Below, piece by piece: positions 50,409-59,310 of a DNA stretch of 64,000 nucleotides (positions within the stretch are counted from its first letter, which is position 1; every line of letters starts with the position of its first letter). The position numbers and the translations under genes are program-made. The notes beneath the pieces are model-generated. The model searched no databases and was not told the DNA's origin. It worked only from the letters and a program-made list of their open reading frames with translations. The stretch comes from CBDEFX01 sp965237635 (lineage in GTDB: Bacteria; Chloroflexota; Dehalococcoidia; Lucifugimonadales; CAUZJF01): NCBI GenBank assembly GCA_965237635.1, contig CBDEFX010000002.1, positions 1,240,001 to 1,304,000 of the forward strand, in the 5' to 3' direction.

Positions 50409-51853
50409 GTAACTGTTCAGAGTTGAGGGGAAACGAGCAGGTTGCGGCAGTGGAGGAGTGGGTTAAGGTCGTTGGCCCTCCAGGTGCCAAAGAGGGATGC
50501 GAGAGCCATTTTGGTGTTGGTGCCCCGTTCAGAGCGAGTGCCGCCGCTGATCTTACGGCTGACCGCCAGGTGCCGTAAGCTCCGTTCAGCCGCATTGTTC
50601 TCGGGTGGCACACCCGGGTGGGAAACGAAGATGAACAGTTCCTTGATGAACCGTTCTATGCGCCGGCAGAGCTTGGCTTGAGGCGCAGTATCGTCGTTGG
50701 AGAAGGGCTGGCACAGCGACAGCAGAAGTTTCTCCAGCATCAACTGGTTGGGAGACGCTGACGGGTGTGAGCCAGACGCCGGTCGGCTGCGGGCGTCAGT
50801 GCACGCCTTTGCCCGGTCATAGAGTTGGCGCACCGCTGTAGCCCATAGGGCGAGGCCCATGTCTTGAGGGTACAGCGCCTCAAGCTCATTGATGTCCCGC
50901 AACAGGTGTACCCAGCAGCGCTGCTTGAGGCCGGGGTAGTGACTGTATGCAGCGTAGAAGTCACTCACCAGCACTCCGCTGAAGAGTCTGCTCTCGCCCT
51001 GACCGGGGGACTCGCCCAACACCTCGTCCACCACACCCTTGCCGCGGCCACGGCGTAGGAAGTATCGCTCCGTGGGAGTGCTGAAGGTCCAGACATAGCC
51101 GTTGGCCCCATCCTGCCGCCAGCCGGTCTCATCTGCATGCACTACCGGAGAGCCACGTATGCGCTCCAGCATCTCAGCCACTACCGGTTGGGCCCGTTGG
51201 GCCGTGGCGTGTACTACGTCAATGATGGCGCCCACGCTCAGCCCCAACTGATGTACCGTTTGCAGGTACCACTGGATGCTCCTCACCGGCAGCCGCCCCT
51301 CTTCTCGCAGCGTAACAATAAGGCTCACCAGGTTGACCCCCAAGCGCCGCCGCCCCATTGCTAAGCCCTCCAACGACTCTTGAGGCAACCGCCGCTTGTC
51401 GCACAGCGGACATATCCGGGCCACAAAGACGTGCTCGATCACCTCTGCTGGCACCATCGGAAGCTCGATGACTTCTCGTGTCCGCTGAACCCAGCCGCCT
51501 GACAGGCCCGTCCCGCACTCCGGGCACGACTCAGGAGCATGTATCACCCGCTGCGTGGGTTCCATCCGCCGTCGGGCAAAGCCGTGGAGACGACGCTTAC
51601 GGGGTCCGTTCCTCTCAGGCTGATGCCGCTTGACGAACCGCTTGTTGCCCGGCATCCCTGCGGTCGGGCCGCGGATGCTCAGCTGAGCATCCAACTCCTC
51701 TACACGCTGCCGCAACTCGGCTATCACCGCCAGCAGCGTCTCACGGCTCGCACTCTGCAGGTCTACTTCAGCTTCCACCTCTCCCTTATGACATCACTGC
51801 CACTCGCAACGCTAGGGGGTCTTAGGTTCATCCCTTTAAGTCTGAACAGTTAC
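50409..51853 (-). mobile_element. IS66-family element (single-ORF type)
   Basis: 1,445 bp. Inverted ends GTAACTGTTCAGAGTTGAGG (left) and GTAACTGTTCAGACTTAAAG (right, complemented). Flanked by an 8-bp duplication with one mismatch, ATCCGGTT / CTCCGGTT. The accessory genes tnpA and tnpB of classical IS66 are absent. Confidence 0.88.
50417..51778 (-). CDS. IS66-family transposase
   Basis: 453 residues, apparently intact. N-terminal coiled-coil (LLAVIAELRQRVEELDAQLS), zinc finger pairs CPECG and CPLCD, then the DDE domain: Asp in VVHADETGWRQDG, Asp in VLVSDFYAAYSHY, Glu in NNAAERSLRHLAVSRKISGG. A short IS66_C-like tail ends the protein. Confidence 0.93.
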   Translation of the reverse strand: MEAEVDLQSASRETLLAVIAELRQRVEELDAQLSIRGPTAGMPGNKRFVKRHQPERNGPRKRRLHGFARRRMEPTQRVIHAPESCPECGTGLSGGWVQRTREVIELPMVPAEVIEHVFVARICPLCDKRRLPQESLEGLAMGRRRLGVNLVSLIVTLREEGRLPVRSIQWYLQTVHQLGLSVGAIIDVVHATAQRAQPVVAEMLERIRGSPVVHADETGWRQDGANGYVWTFSTPTERYFLRRGRGKGVVDEVLGESPGQGESRLFSGVLVSDFYAAYSHYPGLKQRCWVHLLRDINELEALYPQDMGLALWATAVRQLYDRAKACTDARSRPASGSHPSASPNQLMLEKLLLSLCQPFSNDDTAPQAKLCRRIERFIKELFIFVSHPGVPPENNAAERSLRHLAVSRKISGGTRSERGTNTKMALASLFGTWRANDLNPLLHCRNLLVSPQL

Positions 51854-51916
51854 CTCCGGTTAATCTACTTGGTAACGCTGATTGGAAGCCATGCGCGTAT
51901 GCCGCTCCGGCCTAAG

Positions 51917-53635
51917 CCCGAATCCACCGAAGGAGGGCGTCGGGTTAGCGTCCTGAGGCGGCAAGAAGGCGCTCCTGTGCTTCTGGGATAATGGTTTTGT
52001 AGCAAAAAACCGACCCCGGAAAAGGAGCACCCAGTAGATGCTGCCACGCAACCACCCCGACCGGATCCAAATCACCTTCGACGACCGCCGCTTGGTGGCC
52101 AATGCCGGGCTGCTCCTTCCGGCCACCCTGGCGCGGCACCTCGGCCTGCCCGAACTCGTCCGGCAGCGCCTCGACCTGGGCGATGCCCCGGGGCGGGCGA
52201 ACACGAGCGACAAGATGATGACGCTGGTGGCGTCTGCGCTGGCTGGGGGCGACTGCATTGACGACGCCGATGTGTTGCGCACCGGGGGGACGGCCTGCAC
52301 CCTGGGCGGCACGGTCAAGGCGCCATCCACCCTGGGCACCTTCCTGCGCAGCTTCCGGTGGGGCCACGTCCGTCAACTCGACCGGGTGAGCCGCGAGTTG
52401 CTGGCCCGGGCTTGGCAGGCCGGGGCGGGACCCGGCGACGGGCCCCTGACCATTGACCTGGACTCCACCATCTGCGAGACCTACGGACTGGCCAAGGAGG
52501 GCGCCCGCCACCACGGCTATACCGGCAAGCGGGGCTACCACCCGCTGCTGGCCATCGCCGCCGGCACCGGAGACGTGCTGATGTCCCGGCTGCGCGAGGG
52601 CCGGGCCAACACCGCCCGCGGCGCCGCCCACTTCCTGCGGGAGACGGTGGGACGGGTGCGCTACGCCGGGGCCAACGGACGACTCACGCTACGGGCCGAC
52701 AGCGGGTTCTACACTCATGGCGTGGTATCCGTCTGCCGCAAGATGGATGTCCGCTTCTCCATCACCATCCGCCAGCACAAAAGCCTGCACAATCTCATCG
52801 AGGCGATACCCGAAGATGCCTGGACGCCGATTCCTTACTGGATGGACGGTGCCGCCGATGTGGCCGAGACCACCTGCACCCCCTTCCAGGCCGAGGCGGA
52901 CGCCGCGCCGGTACGGCTCATCGTCCGGCGGGTGAAGCCGACGCCCGGTTCCCAACTGGCCCTCTTCGCCAAATACAGCTATCATGGCTTCATCACCGAC
53001 CGAGACGGGGAGTTGCTCGAACTGGAGGCTGACCATCGCCGCCACGCCGAGATCGAGAATACCATACGCGACCTCAAGTACGGCGTCGGGCTGAACCATC
53101 TCCCCTCGGGCCGCTTCGCCGCCAACGGCGCCTGGCTGGCCGTCCAGACGATGGCCCACAACCTGGCCCGCTGGACGGCGCGGATCGGTCTGGGAGAGCG
53201 GATAGCCACCACCAAAACCCTCCGGCGGCGGTTCTTCTCCCTGGCCGGACGGCTCACCCGCTCGGCACGCCGGTTGACCCTGCATCTTCCGGATCGCTGG
53301 CCTTGGGCTGAGAAGTTCAGCCGCGCCTTGGCCCGGCTGCGAGCCATTCCACTCCCGGCCTGACGGCACCGTCGGCGACCGACCCACCCACCGGACAACC
53401 GAAGATCCCCGCAGACTCGTGCCAGCCCGGTCCGAGAGAGTTCCCTGCTGCGTATTCTCTCGCCATCCCGCGCATCGCAGCTCCCGCAGACGGCCATAGG
53501 GGCCCCTGTGCGGCGATGAAGACCGTCCGCCGACCTCCCTACCCCAAATGGAACCCAGGCTATTTCCCCTGTAGCTCCCTCACCCCCCTTCCGCTTTCCT
53601 CACGCCGTCCATCGGTGTCCTTCGGTGGATTCGGG
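51917..53635 (+). mobile_element. IS1380-family element, copy 4 (intact)
   Basis: 1,719 bp with complete ends and a 5-bp duplication CTAAG (51912-51916 and 53636-53640). Only 63 bp from the IS66 end. By reading, nearly identical to copy 3. Confidence 0.94.
52038..53363 (+). CDS. IS1380-family transposase (intact)
   Basis: 441 residues, apparently identical in sequence to the product at 32739, including the variant segment YAGANGRLTLRADSGFYTHG. All DDE residues are present. Together with that copy it indicates very recent transposition. Confidence 0.95.
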   Translation: MLPRNHPDRIQITFDDRRLVANAGLLLPATLARHLGLPELVRQRLDLGDAPGRANTSDKMMTLVASALAGGDCIDDADVLRTGGTACTLGGTVKAPSTLGTFLRSFRWGHVRQLDRVSRELLARAWQAGAGPGDGPLTIDLDSTICETYGLAKEGARHHGYTGKRGYHPLLAIAAGTGDVLMSRLREGRANTARGAAHFLRETVGRVRYAGANGRLTLRADSGFYTHGVVSVCRKMDVRFSITIRQHKSLHNLIEAIPEDAWTPIPYWMDGAADVAETTCTPFQAEADAAPVRLIVRRVKPTPGSQLALFAKYSYHGFITDRDGELLELEADHRRHAEIENTIRDLKYGVGLNHLPSGRFAANGAWLAVQTMAHNLARWTARIGLGERIATTKTLRRRFFSLAGRLTRSARRLTLHLPDRWPWAEKFSRALARLRAIPLPA

Positions 53636-53668
53636 CTAAGGGGAAGTCGCTGCTTCTAGACCCTCTCC

Positions 53669-53697
53669 TTGGATGCCAGCGGTTCGGTCGGTATAAT
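53669..53697 (+). promoter_or_regulatory. Sigma70-type promoter upstream of the methyltransferase gene
   Basis: TTGGAT (53669-53674), 17-nt spacer, TATAAT (53692-53697), about 50 nt before the predicted start. It lies just outside the IS1380 copy 4 end, so the insertion spared it. Confidence 0.6.
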
Positions 53698-53747
53698 TCG
53701 CCTGAGTAGCCGTCTCGGGATGAAGTAAGGATAGGGACTCGTACGGA

Positions 53748-54794
53748 TTGGACGCGGGAAGGAGCTTGACTAGGCCTGTCGGACGCCTCGACCGGGTAGG
53801 GTATCTGGCCCAACAGTGGCTGATCATGTACGTCCTGATGGGGGCAAACCGAGTCCTCGACAGGGTCGCCAACCGGTATGGAGGCAAGGGGCCGTCCGAA
53901 GAGGCTCGCGAGGAGGTCCGCGGGCGGTTCCGGGGGCTCCTCGAACGCGACCTAGAGAACGTGAAGGCAGGGCTGTACCCGAAGGACCTGCTCTTCCAGG
54001 TCCCGTTCGGTAGATACGTCCGCACAATACCTCGGCTGATCGGCGACGTCCCCCGGCTGCTACGGCGGATGCAGGCTAGAGACCACCAGGACCTGCCGTC
54101 AGGTGTCGACCTGGAGCGCTATCCGGATTACTACCGTCGCAACTTCCACTGGCAGACCGACGGCTACCTGAGCCGACACTCGGCCGAACTGTACGACCTT
54201 ACCGTAGAGCTCCTCTTCATGGGTACTGCGGATATCATGCGCCGTCAGGTCATCCCGCCGATCTCTCGTTTCTTGGCCCAAAAGAGACCTTCCGAAACAC
54301 GGCTCCTTGACATAGGTTGCGGCACCGGGCGGACATTGCGCCAAATCGCCACCACCCACCCGAAGCTCCGGCTCTTCGGCCTGGACCTTAGCCCATACTA
54401 TCTCCAGGTCGCGCGGAGGGTCCTTGCGGACGTTCCCGGAGTCAGCCTGGTCACGGAAAATGGAGAGATTCTCCCGTTCCCGGCCAGCCGCTTCGACGTA
54501 GTTACGAGCGTTTACTTGTTCCATGAGCTGCCGCAGGTCGCCCGGCGGCAGGTCATCGCCGAAGCCTATCGGGTGCTCCGACCCGGTGGCATGCTGGTGA
54601 TCGAGGACTCCATCCAGGTCGTAGACAGCGACAAACTAGCGGTATTCATGGGGAAGTTCGCGGAGGACTATCATGAGCCCTACTACAAGGACTACATAGA
54701 GGATGACATTCCAAAGGCGCTGGCAGAAGCAGGCTTCTACGTCGAGTCCATCGAGCCGCACTACGTGTCGAAGGTGTTCGTTGCGCGGAAGTGA
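53748..54794 (+). CDS. Class I SAM-dependent methyltransferase with helical N-terminal domain
   Basis: 348 residues. The first about 165 residues are helical and unrecognised (RVLDRVANRYGGKGPSEEAR, PDYYRRNFHWQTDGYLSRHS). The SAM domain follows: LLDIGCGTGRTLRQIA (about 187-202), GLDLSPYYLQVARR, PFPASRFDVVTSVYLFHELP and LRPGGMLVIED. FHWQTDGYLSRHSAELYD resembles a group of methyltransferases near quinone-type enzymes; the substrate is unknown. The TTG start at 53748 is uncertain. Confidence 0.8.
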   Translation: MDAGRSLTRPVGRLDRVGYLAQQWLIMYVLMGANRVLDRVANRYGGKGPSEEAREEVRGRFRGLLERDLENVKAGLYPKDLLFQVPFGRYVRTIPRLIGDVPRLLRRMQARDHQDLPSGVDLERYPDYYRRNFHWQTDGYLSRHSAELYDLTVELLFMGTADIMRRQVIPPISRFLAQKRPSETRLLDIGCGTGRTLRQIATTHPKLRLFGLDLSPYYLQVARRVLADVPGVSLVTENGEILPFPASRFDVVTSVYLFHELPQVARRQVIAEAYRVLRPGGMLVIEDSIQVVDSDKLAVFMGKFAEDYHEPYYKDYIEDDIPKALAEAGFYVESIEPHYVSKVFVARK

Positions 54795-54872
54795 CTGGTC
54801 GACTTCATTACCCTTGATCCGCGCTCGAAATAGGTCTGGGCCTCAACATACTCGCCAAGGGACGGTCGCCAT

Positions 54873-55904
54873 ATGCTGAAAAACTACCGCCTGACGGTCT
54901 TGTTTGTTGTCACAAGCATCGCCCTCATTGTGTTCGCGGTCCTCAGCCAGGTCATAGGGGTCGCAGGCGCGTTTGGCGACGTAGGCGAGAACGCGTCCAT
55001 CCAGGTTGGTGAGGCCCAGGGCGTGGTCCTGCGCGGTACCCTGGTGACGATGGCGTGGCTTTTCCTGGCTCTAACAGGCTTCATCGTGGTAGCCGACGTG
55101 ACTATCCAGCAATCGAGAGCGCGGGAGAGGGCGGTAGTCAAGCAACAGCTAGCTGAACGCGAGAGGGCCGAAGAAGCGCGAATCGAGCAGGCGACCGCGC
55201 TCGCGAGAGCAGAAGAGCTTCACGGCTCGCGAACGCGCATAGTCGAGGTCTCAGAGTCTCTGAGGCGGGACATCGCTCACCACCTCCACGGCTCTGTCCA
55301 GAACAGGCTCATCCTGCTGATGCACAAGGTCCGCGAGTTGGAGCCAATGGCCTCCTCCGAAGAGTTGGCCCAGGAGCTGAAAAGTCTACACAAGAATATA
55401 GGAGATGTAATCGAGGCGGAGATACGTCCAATAACCCATCAACTATACCCGTCCATTCTGCGCCGCGGGCTCATCCCAGCCCTGCAGTCCTTGGGCGACC
55501 AGTTCGAGTCGGCGATCGATCTTCAGATGGAACTCGACCCAGACCTCGTCCAACGGGAGCGTGTGGACAGTAATTTGATTTCGGAACGGGTGAGACTGTC
55601 AGCTTACCGGATTGCTGAGAATGCGCTTGCGAACGTGATAAAGCATGCAGGAGCAGACGAAGTTCCGCTGGTAGTCAAGACGGACACAGAGAGAAGACTG
55701 CGGCTCATCGTACGAGATGACGGACATGGCTTTGACGTCGATGCTGCGACTCAAGGGCTCGGAATCGGAACGATGCGGGACTACGCCGACGTAGTCGGCG
55801 GAGAGTGCACGATTAGAAGTGCTCCGGGTAGCGGGACAGACATCACGGTGACGCTTCCTCTTGCAGAGCTTGCCGAAGGGCGTCAACGGAGAGATGCTCT
55901 TTAG
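54873..55904 (+). CDS. Membrane sensor histidine kinase (NarX/DesK-like)
   Basis: 343 residues. Two membrane segments (about 8-30 and 60-80) enclose a short outer loop, then a coiled-coil linker rich in Arg/Glu/Ala (about 85-130). The phosphoacceptor region reads RRDIAHHLHGSVQNRLILLM (about 134-153), with HG instead of the usual HD after the active His. ATPase: N-box AENALANVIKHAG, G1 VRDDGHGFD, G2 GLGIGTMRDYAD. Its 3' end overlaps the convergent receiver gene by 62 bp. Likely partners are the two regulators at 55843 and 56294. Confidence 0.87.
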   Translation: MLKNYRLTVLFVVTSIALIVFAVLSQVIGVAGAFGDVGENASIQVGEAQGVVLRGTLVTMAWLFLALTGFIVVADVTIQQSRARERAVVKQQLAERERAEEARIEQATALARAEELHGSRTRIVEVSESLRRDIAHHLHGSVQNRLILLMHKVRELEPMASSEELAQELKSLHKNIGDVIEAEIRPITHQLYPSILRRGLIPALQSLGDQFESAIDLQMELDPDLVQRERVDSNLISERVRLSAYRIAENALANVIKHAGADEVPLVVKTDTERRLRLIVRDDGHGFDVDAATQGLGIGTMRDYADVVGGECTIRSAPGSGTDITVTLPLAELAEGRQRRDAL

Positions 55905-56208
55905 GGATGAACGCCAAAGCGCCTTCTTCTGTTGCGAGTCGCTCGTAGACGCGCTGAGCGTGGGCGCTCACCAGCACCGCCTTGACATCCGGTAACTCTC
56001 GGCGAATATGGCGAGCCACGTCAAGTCCGTCCACCTCATCCATATATACGTCGGCAATCACCAGGTCGGGGTTAAGACGGGAGGCAAGACCGATCACGTC
56101 CCTACCGCTGCTGGCTTCGCCGACAACCTCGAAGTCAGCACTGCCGTCCAGTCGTGATCTCAGCCACAGACGGAATTCGTCGTCGTCGGCAAGAACAACC
56201 CGGAACAT
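55843..56208 (-). CDS. Single-domain response regulator (receiver only)
   Basis: 121 residues, one REC domain with no output. Acidic pair VVLADDDEF at the start, phosphoacceptor Asp in LVIADVYMDEVDG (about residue 53), Ser in AVLVSAHAQ and Lys in AFIPKEHL. It lies downstream of the LuxR-type regulator and its last 62 bp are antisense to the kinase gene. It may act as a phosphate sink or relay for the same kinase. Confidence 0.88.
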   Translation of the reverse strand: MFRVVLADDDEFRLWLRSRLDGSADFEVVGEASSGRDVIGLASRLNPDLVIADVYMDEVDGLDVARHIRRELPDVKAVLVSAHAQRVYERLATEEGALAFIPKEHLSVDALRQALQEEASP

Positions 56209-56293
56209 CCGTATCCCCGATTCAGTGGTCCGACTAGATTAGACCAGTCTGTGGGGTATTCCATAGTGCTACCACGATGTCACCGTCAGCCCT

Positions 56294-56953
56294 TCATGCA
56301 ATGTCCTGAGAGTCCTCAAGGTATAGGAGGGTGGCGCTGACACGGGCATGCCTGTCCGGCTCCCCAGATAGCTGGAACTCTTGGTATATCAGATTGATGT
56401 ATGTCTCCACAGACCTTTCGCTCAGGGTCAACTCGCGCGCAATGGTTACGTTGTTATAGCCTTGGGCAATCAACTCAATCACTTGGCGAAGCCTGGGCGT
56501 CAACCTGCCTAGTGCCGAGTCCTTCTTTGGCCGCAGGCTCATGACGACTTCTGGATCCAGCACAACCATTCCCGTTACGCTGCCCTGTATCGCACGGACT
56601 ATCGTTTCGACGTCCAGCACCGACTGTTTTAATAGGTATGCCCAGCCGGCGCTCTCATCGATGGGCAGACTAGTCACGTAGCGGCGGTCTTTGTGAGCCG
56701 AGAGAATAACGACGCCGGTCTCCGGCCTTTCGCTCTTGATCTTCAGCGCGGTCTCGATTCCGTCCAGCTCTCCGGACAGCTCGATGTCCATTATCACGGC
56801 ATCGGGTTTCAACTGCTGAGCGAGGGCGATCGCTGTCTCGCCGTCCTGTGCATCGCCGACTATTTCAAGGCCGGGGTCAGACTCCAGTGTGCGACGCAAA
56901 AGATCGCTGAAGAGCGCCTCGTCCTCTACTACAAGTATCTTCGTTGTGGTCAT
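56294..56953 (-). CDS. NarL/LuxR-family response regulator
   Basis: 219 residues. REC domain (about 5-125): LVVEDEALF, phosphoacceptor in AVIMDIELSGELDG, VVILSAHKD, AYLLKQS. LuxR-type helix-turn-helix at about 150-205 (LTPRLRQVIELIAQGYNNVT, IARELTLSERSVETYINLIY). Probably the DNA-binding output of the neighbouring kinase, upstream of the receiver-only gene on the same strand. Confidence 0.92.
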   Translation of the reverse strand: MTTTKILVVEDEALFSDLLRRTLESDPGLEIVGDAQDGETAIALAQQLKPDAVIMDIELSGELDGIETALKIKSERPETGVVILSAHKDRRYVTSLPIDESAGWAYLLKQSVLDVETIVRAIQGSVTGMVVLDPEVVMSLRPKKDSALGRLTPRLRQVIELIAQGYNNVTIARELTLSERSVETYINLIYQEFQLSGEPDRHARVSATLLYLEDSQDIA

Positions 56954-57328
56954 TTGCCCTGCCTGGCGCGTATAAGCATAACGTCAAATCCTATGTACTG
57001 CCACTGTAAGAGGATATCCTACATCGATCTCAGACTTCCCGTGGCGATTGCGACCTCTGCGCCTGTCGCTAGCCGATAGCAAGCGTCGCTATAATGCCCC
57101 TATGTGAGACTTGGTTGAGAGGTAGACGTGAGCGAAGGCGAGACTAGGTCAGGTTGGTTGGGTAAAGCACTGCTTGGGCTCGTCGTAGCGGCGGTGCTGT
57201 TGGTGCCGGCGGATAGGTTCAACCTTACTCCGGGACGGGCAGTGGCGTCGGACCACCTCTTCTCAATCGTTCGGTGGGAGGTGGCCAACCTTCCCCTTAA
57301 GTGGGTCAATCTTCTGCGGGAAAGCTTG

Positions 57329-59310
57329 ATTCCCTCGTAACAAGGCCTGTTTGAGATGAGCCCTGGCGTGCGAAGGTGGTCTGGAGCGGAGGAGGCCACG
57401 GGATGCCGGCTGCTGGCCTCACCGCACCATCTGCCGCGCTCAGGACAAGCGTGATCCCGTTGCGGTACCCCTTCCGTGGCTCAGGGCACCCGGTGGAAGT
57501 TGTGGAGCGGCGCCCTCATGCGGCCGCGACCGCAGGTACCGTCCCGACCGCCTGCTGAGCCGTGTTCTCCATCTCCACCAGGCGTGCATGGACCATCCGC
57601 TTGAAGTTGCACGCCAACGCCTTCAGGTAGACGGCAAGCCGCACCCGACGGCCCCCTCGCACCCGCAAGCGCCCAAGCCCGTGGGCGCGCTTGAGCTCGG
57701 AGTTCGTTCCCTCGATCCCGGCCCTTATGGCATACCGCTTGCGCCACTCCTCGGTGGCCTCGGCCCTCCGGCGCCGCTCGATGTTTACCTTCACCAGGTC
57801 CGCCTTGAGGACGTAGTCCCCCGCACGCCGGTCCAGCTTCACTGGGCAACGGGACCGCAAGGGGCAGGGCTCGCATGTTGTCCCGGCAAAGTGGACCTCT
57901 ACCCGCTCCGGCGCATCCTCCAACTCGTACTCCTCGATGGACGGGTGGCCGGCGGGGCACACCGTGGTCTGCTCCCCTGTGACGTCGATCTGAAAGTCCG
58001 CGGCGGTGAGCGGCGGTGGTCCGTCACGCTCTCCTTCGTGCGAGTTCCCCGGCGCCGACCCCGCCACCGGGCTCACCAGTTCCGTTCCCCGGCGCGAGGC
58101 TTCGAAGGCGTTGCGGCCCGACCCATACGCCGTGTCGGCGAAGAGCTCGTCCGGTCGGACCTTCCGCTCCGCGAGCCCGTCAACGACCGGCACGCTCACG
58201 TCGGTGTCGCTCCCACTCGAGGGGGTCACCTCCACGTGGGTGATGAGCTGGGTGGCGTTCTCCTCGTGGCAGGTCTCCGCCACCTGCACCTCGTACCCCT
58301 TCCCCTTGTGGCCGCTGTAGGTCACATCCGGGTCGTGGGGCGATTGCAGCGAGTCGGCGGACACCTGCTTCGGGTCCTTCAGGGCCACGGGCACCTTGCA
58401 TTCCCCAGCATCGTCATCATCGTCCCCCGGGCGCCCGTCCCGGTGTTTGCCCACATGGCACTGCTCCCGCAGCAGCCGCTCCAGCAGCCGGTACTCCTCC
58501 AGCTGGGCAGCAGTCGTGCCATGGAACCGGTCCACCAGCCGGTAGAGGTCCCGGGCACAGACCGAAAGGCGTCGCCGACCCTCCCCCGTGCGGGCGTCCT
58601 CGTAGTGGGTCGCCTCGTCTTCTTCCTTCAAATAGCGCCCCAGGAGGCCCTCCGGAACCCCAGGACGAAGCTCTGGGTGCTCCCAGCGCAAGGCCCGCAG
58701 GAACAACCGCATCGTCTCACAGAACAGGCCCAGCCGGGTGAGTGTAGCGATGTTGCTCATGATGTGGGTGGAGTCCAGCCGTTGCTTTCCGGTGCGTATG
58801 CCCAGCGCCTGGATGATCCGGTCCGTGGTCTCCTGGAAAGCCAGCCGGCCACCATCGTGCTGCATCAGGCGAACTCGGAAGTTGTGGAGGGTCTTCTGGG
58901 GCAGGTGGGTCTCCTCGATGTCCAGCCGCAGGGCGTGGTGCCAGAGCAGGTTGAACTCTAGCTGCTCCAGGGCTTCACCGTCGGTGAGGTTGAACATCTC
59001 TTTGAGAAGGTGGACCCCGAGGACGGTCTGCACCGCCCGGTTGGGACGGCCGTTGTCCGCGCAGTACATCGGAGCAAAGAGCTCCTCGTCAATCAGGGGG
59101 AGCGCCTCGTTTCGGAAAACCTCGGCCCAACTTCTCTCCAGGCGCTTAGCCTTCTTCGGCGTCACCAGGAACCGGGACTGCCAGAGGCTCTCTTGCGGGT
59201 CTCGTATTCGGAACATCCTCCCCTCCCTCGGCCAGGCGCAGCGCCCACGACCTTTTATTACATTATCCCCACCTTGCCCCAGGCTGGCGAGGGGTTTTTA
59301 CGAACAAATC
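57329..59310 (-). mobile_element. IS1182-family element
   Basis: About 1,982 bp. Ends read (G)ATTCCCTCGTAACAA and, complemented, GATTTGTTCGTAAAAA: short imperfect inverted repeats. Direct repeat AAGCTTG at 57322-57328 and 59311-59317. The transposase occupies most of it, antisense to the gene it interrupts. Confidence 0.88.
57516..59216 (-). CDS. IS1182-family transposase
   Basis: 566 residues, apparently full length. N-terminal DUF772 domain (QTVLGVHLLKEMFNLTDGEA, LWHHALRLDIEETHLPQKTL), then DDE: Asp in RLDSTHIMSN, Asp in LFADTAYGSGRNAFE, Glu in RAGIEGTNSELKRAHG. A cysteine cluster CEPCPLRSRCP precedes the last catalytic residue. Confidence 0.93.
   Translation of the reverse strand: MFRIRDPQESLWQSRFLVTPKKAKRLERSWAEVFRNEALPLIDEELFAPMYCADNGRPNRAVQTVLGVHLLKEMFNLTDGEALEQLEFNLLWHHALRLDIEETHLPQKTLHNFRVRLMQHDGGRLAFQETTDRIIQALGIRTGKQRLDSTHIMSNIATLTRLGLFCETMRLFLRALRWEHPELRPGVPEGLLGRYLKEEDEATHYEDARTGEGRRRLSVCARDLYRLVDRFHGTTAAQLEEYRLLERLLREQCHVGKHRDGRPGDDDDDAGECKVPVALKDPKQVSADSLQSPHDPDVTYSGHKGKGYEVQVAETCHEENATQLITHVEVTPSSGSDTDVSVPVVDGLAERKVRPDELFADTAYGSGRNAFEASRRGTELVSPVAGSAPGNSHEGERDGPPPLTAADFQIDVTGEQTTVCPAGHPSIEEYELEDAPERVEVHFAGTTCEPCPLRSRCPVKLDRRAGDYVLKADLVKVNIERRRRAEATEEWRKRYAIRAGIEGTNSELKRAHGLGRLRVRGGRRVRLAVYLKALACNFKRMVHARLVEMENTAQQAVGTVPAVAAA

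Noticed and set aside
57588..58961. 457-codon open frame antisense to the IS1182 transposase
   Set aside because: A shadow of the real 566-residue transposase; no start signal and no recognisable domain.
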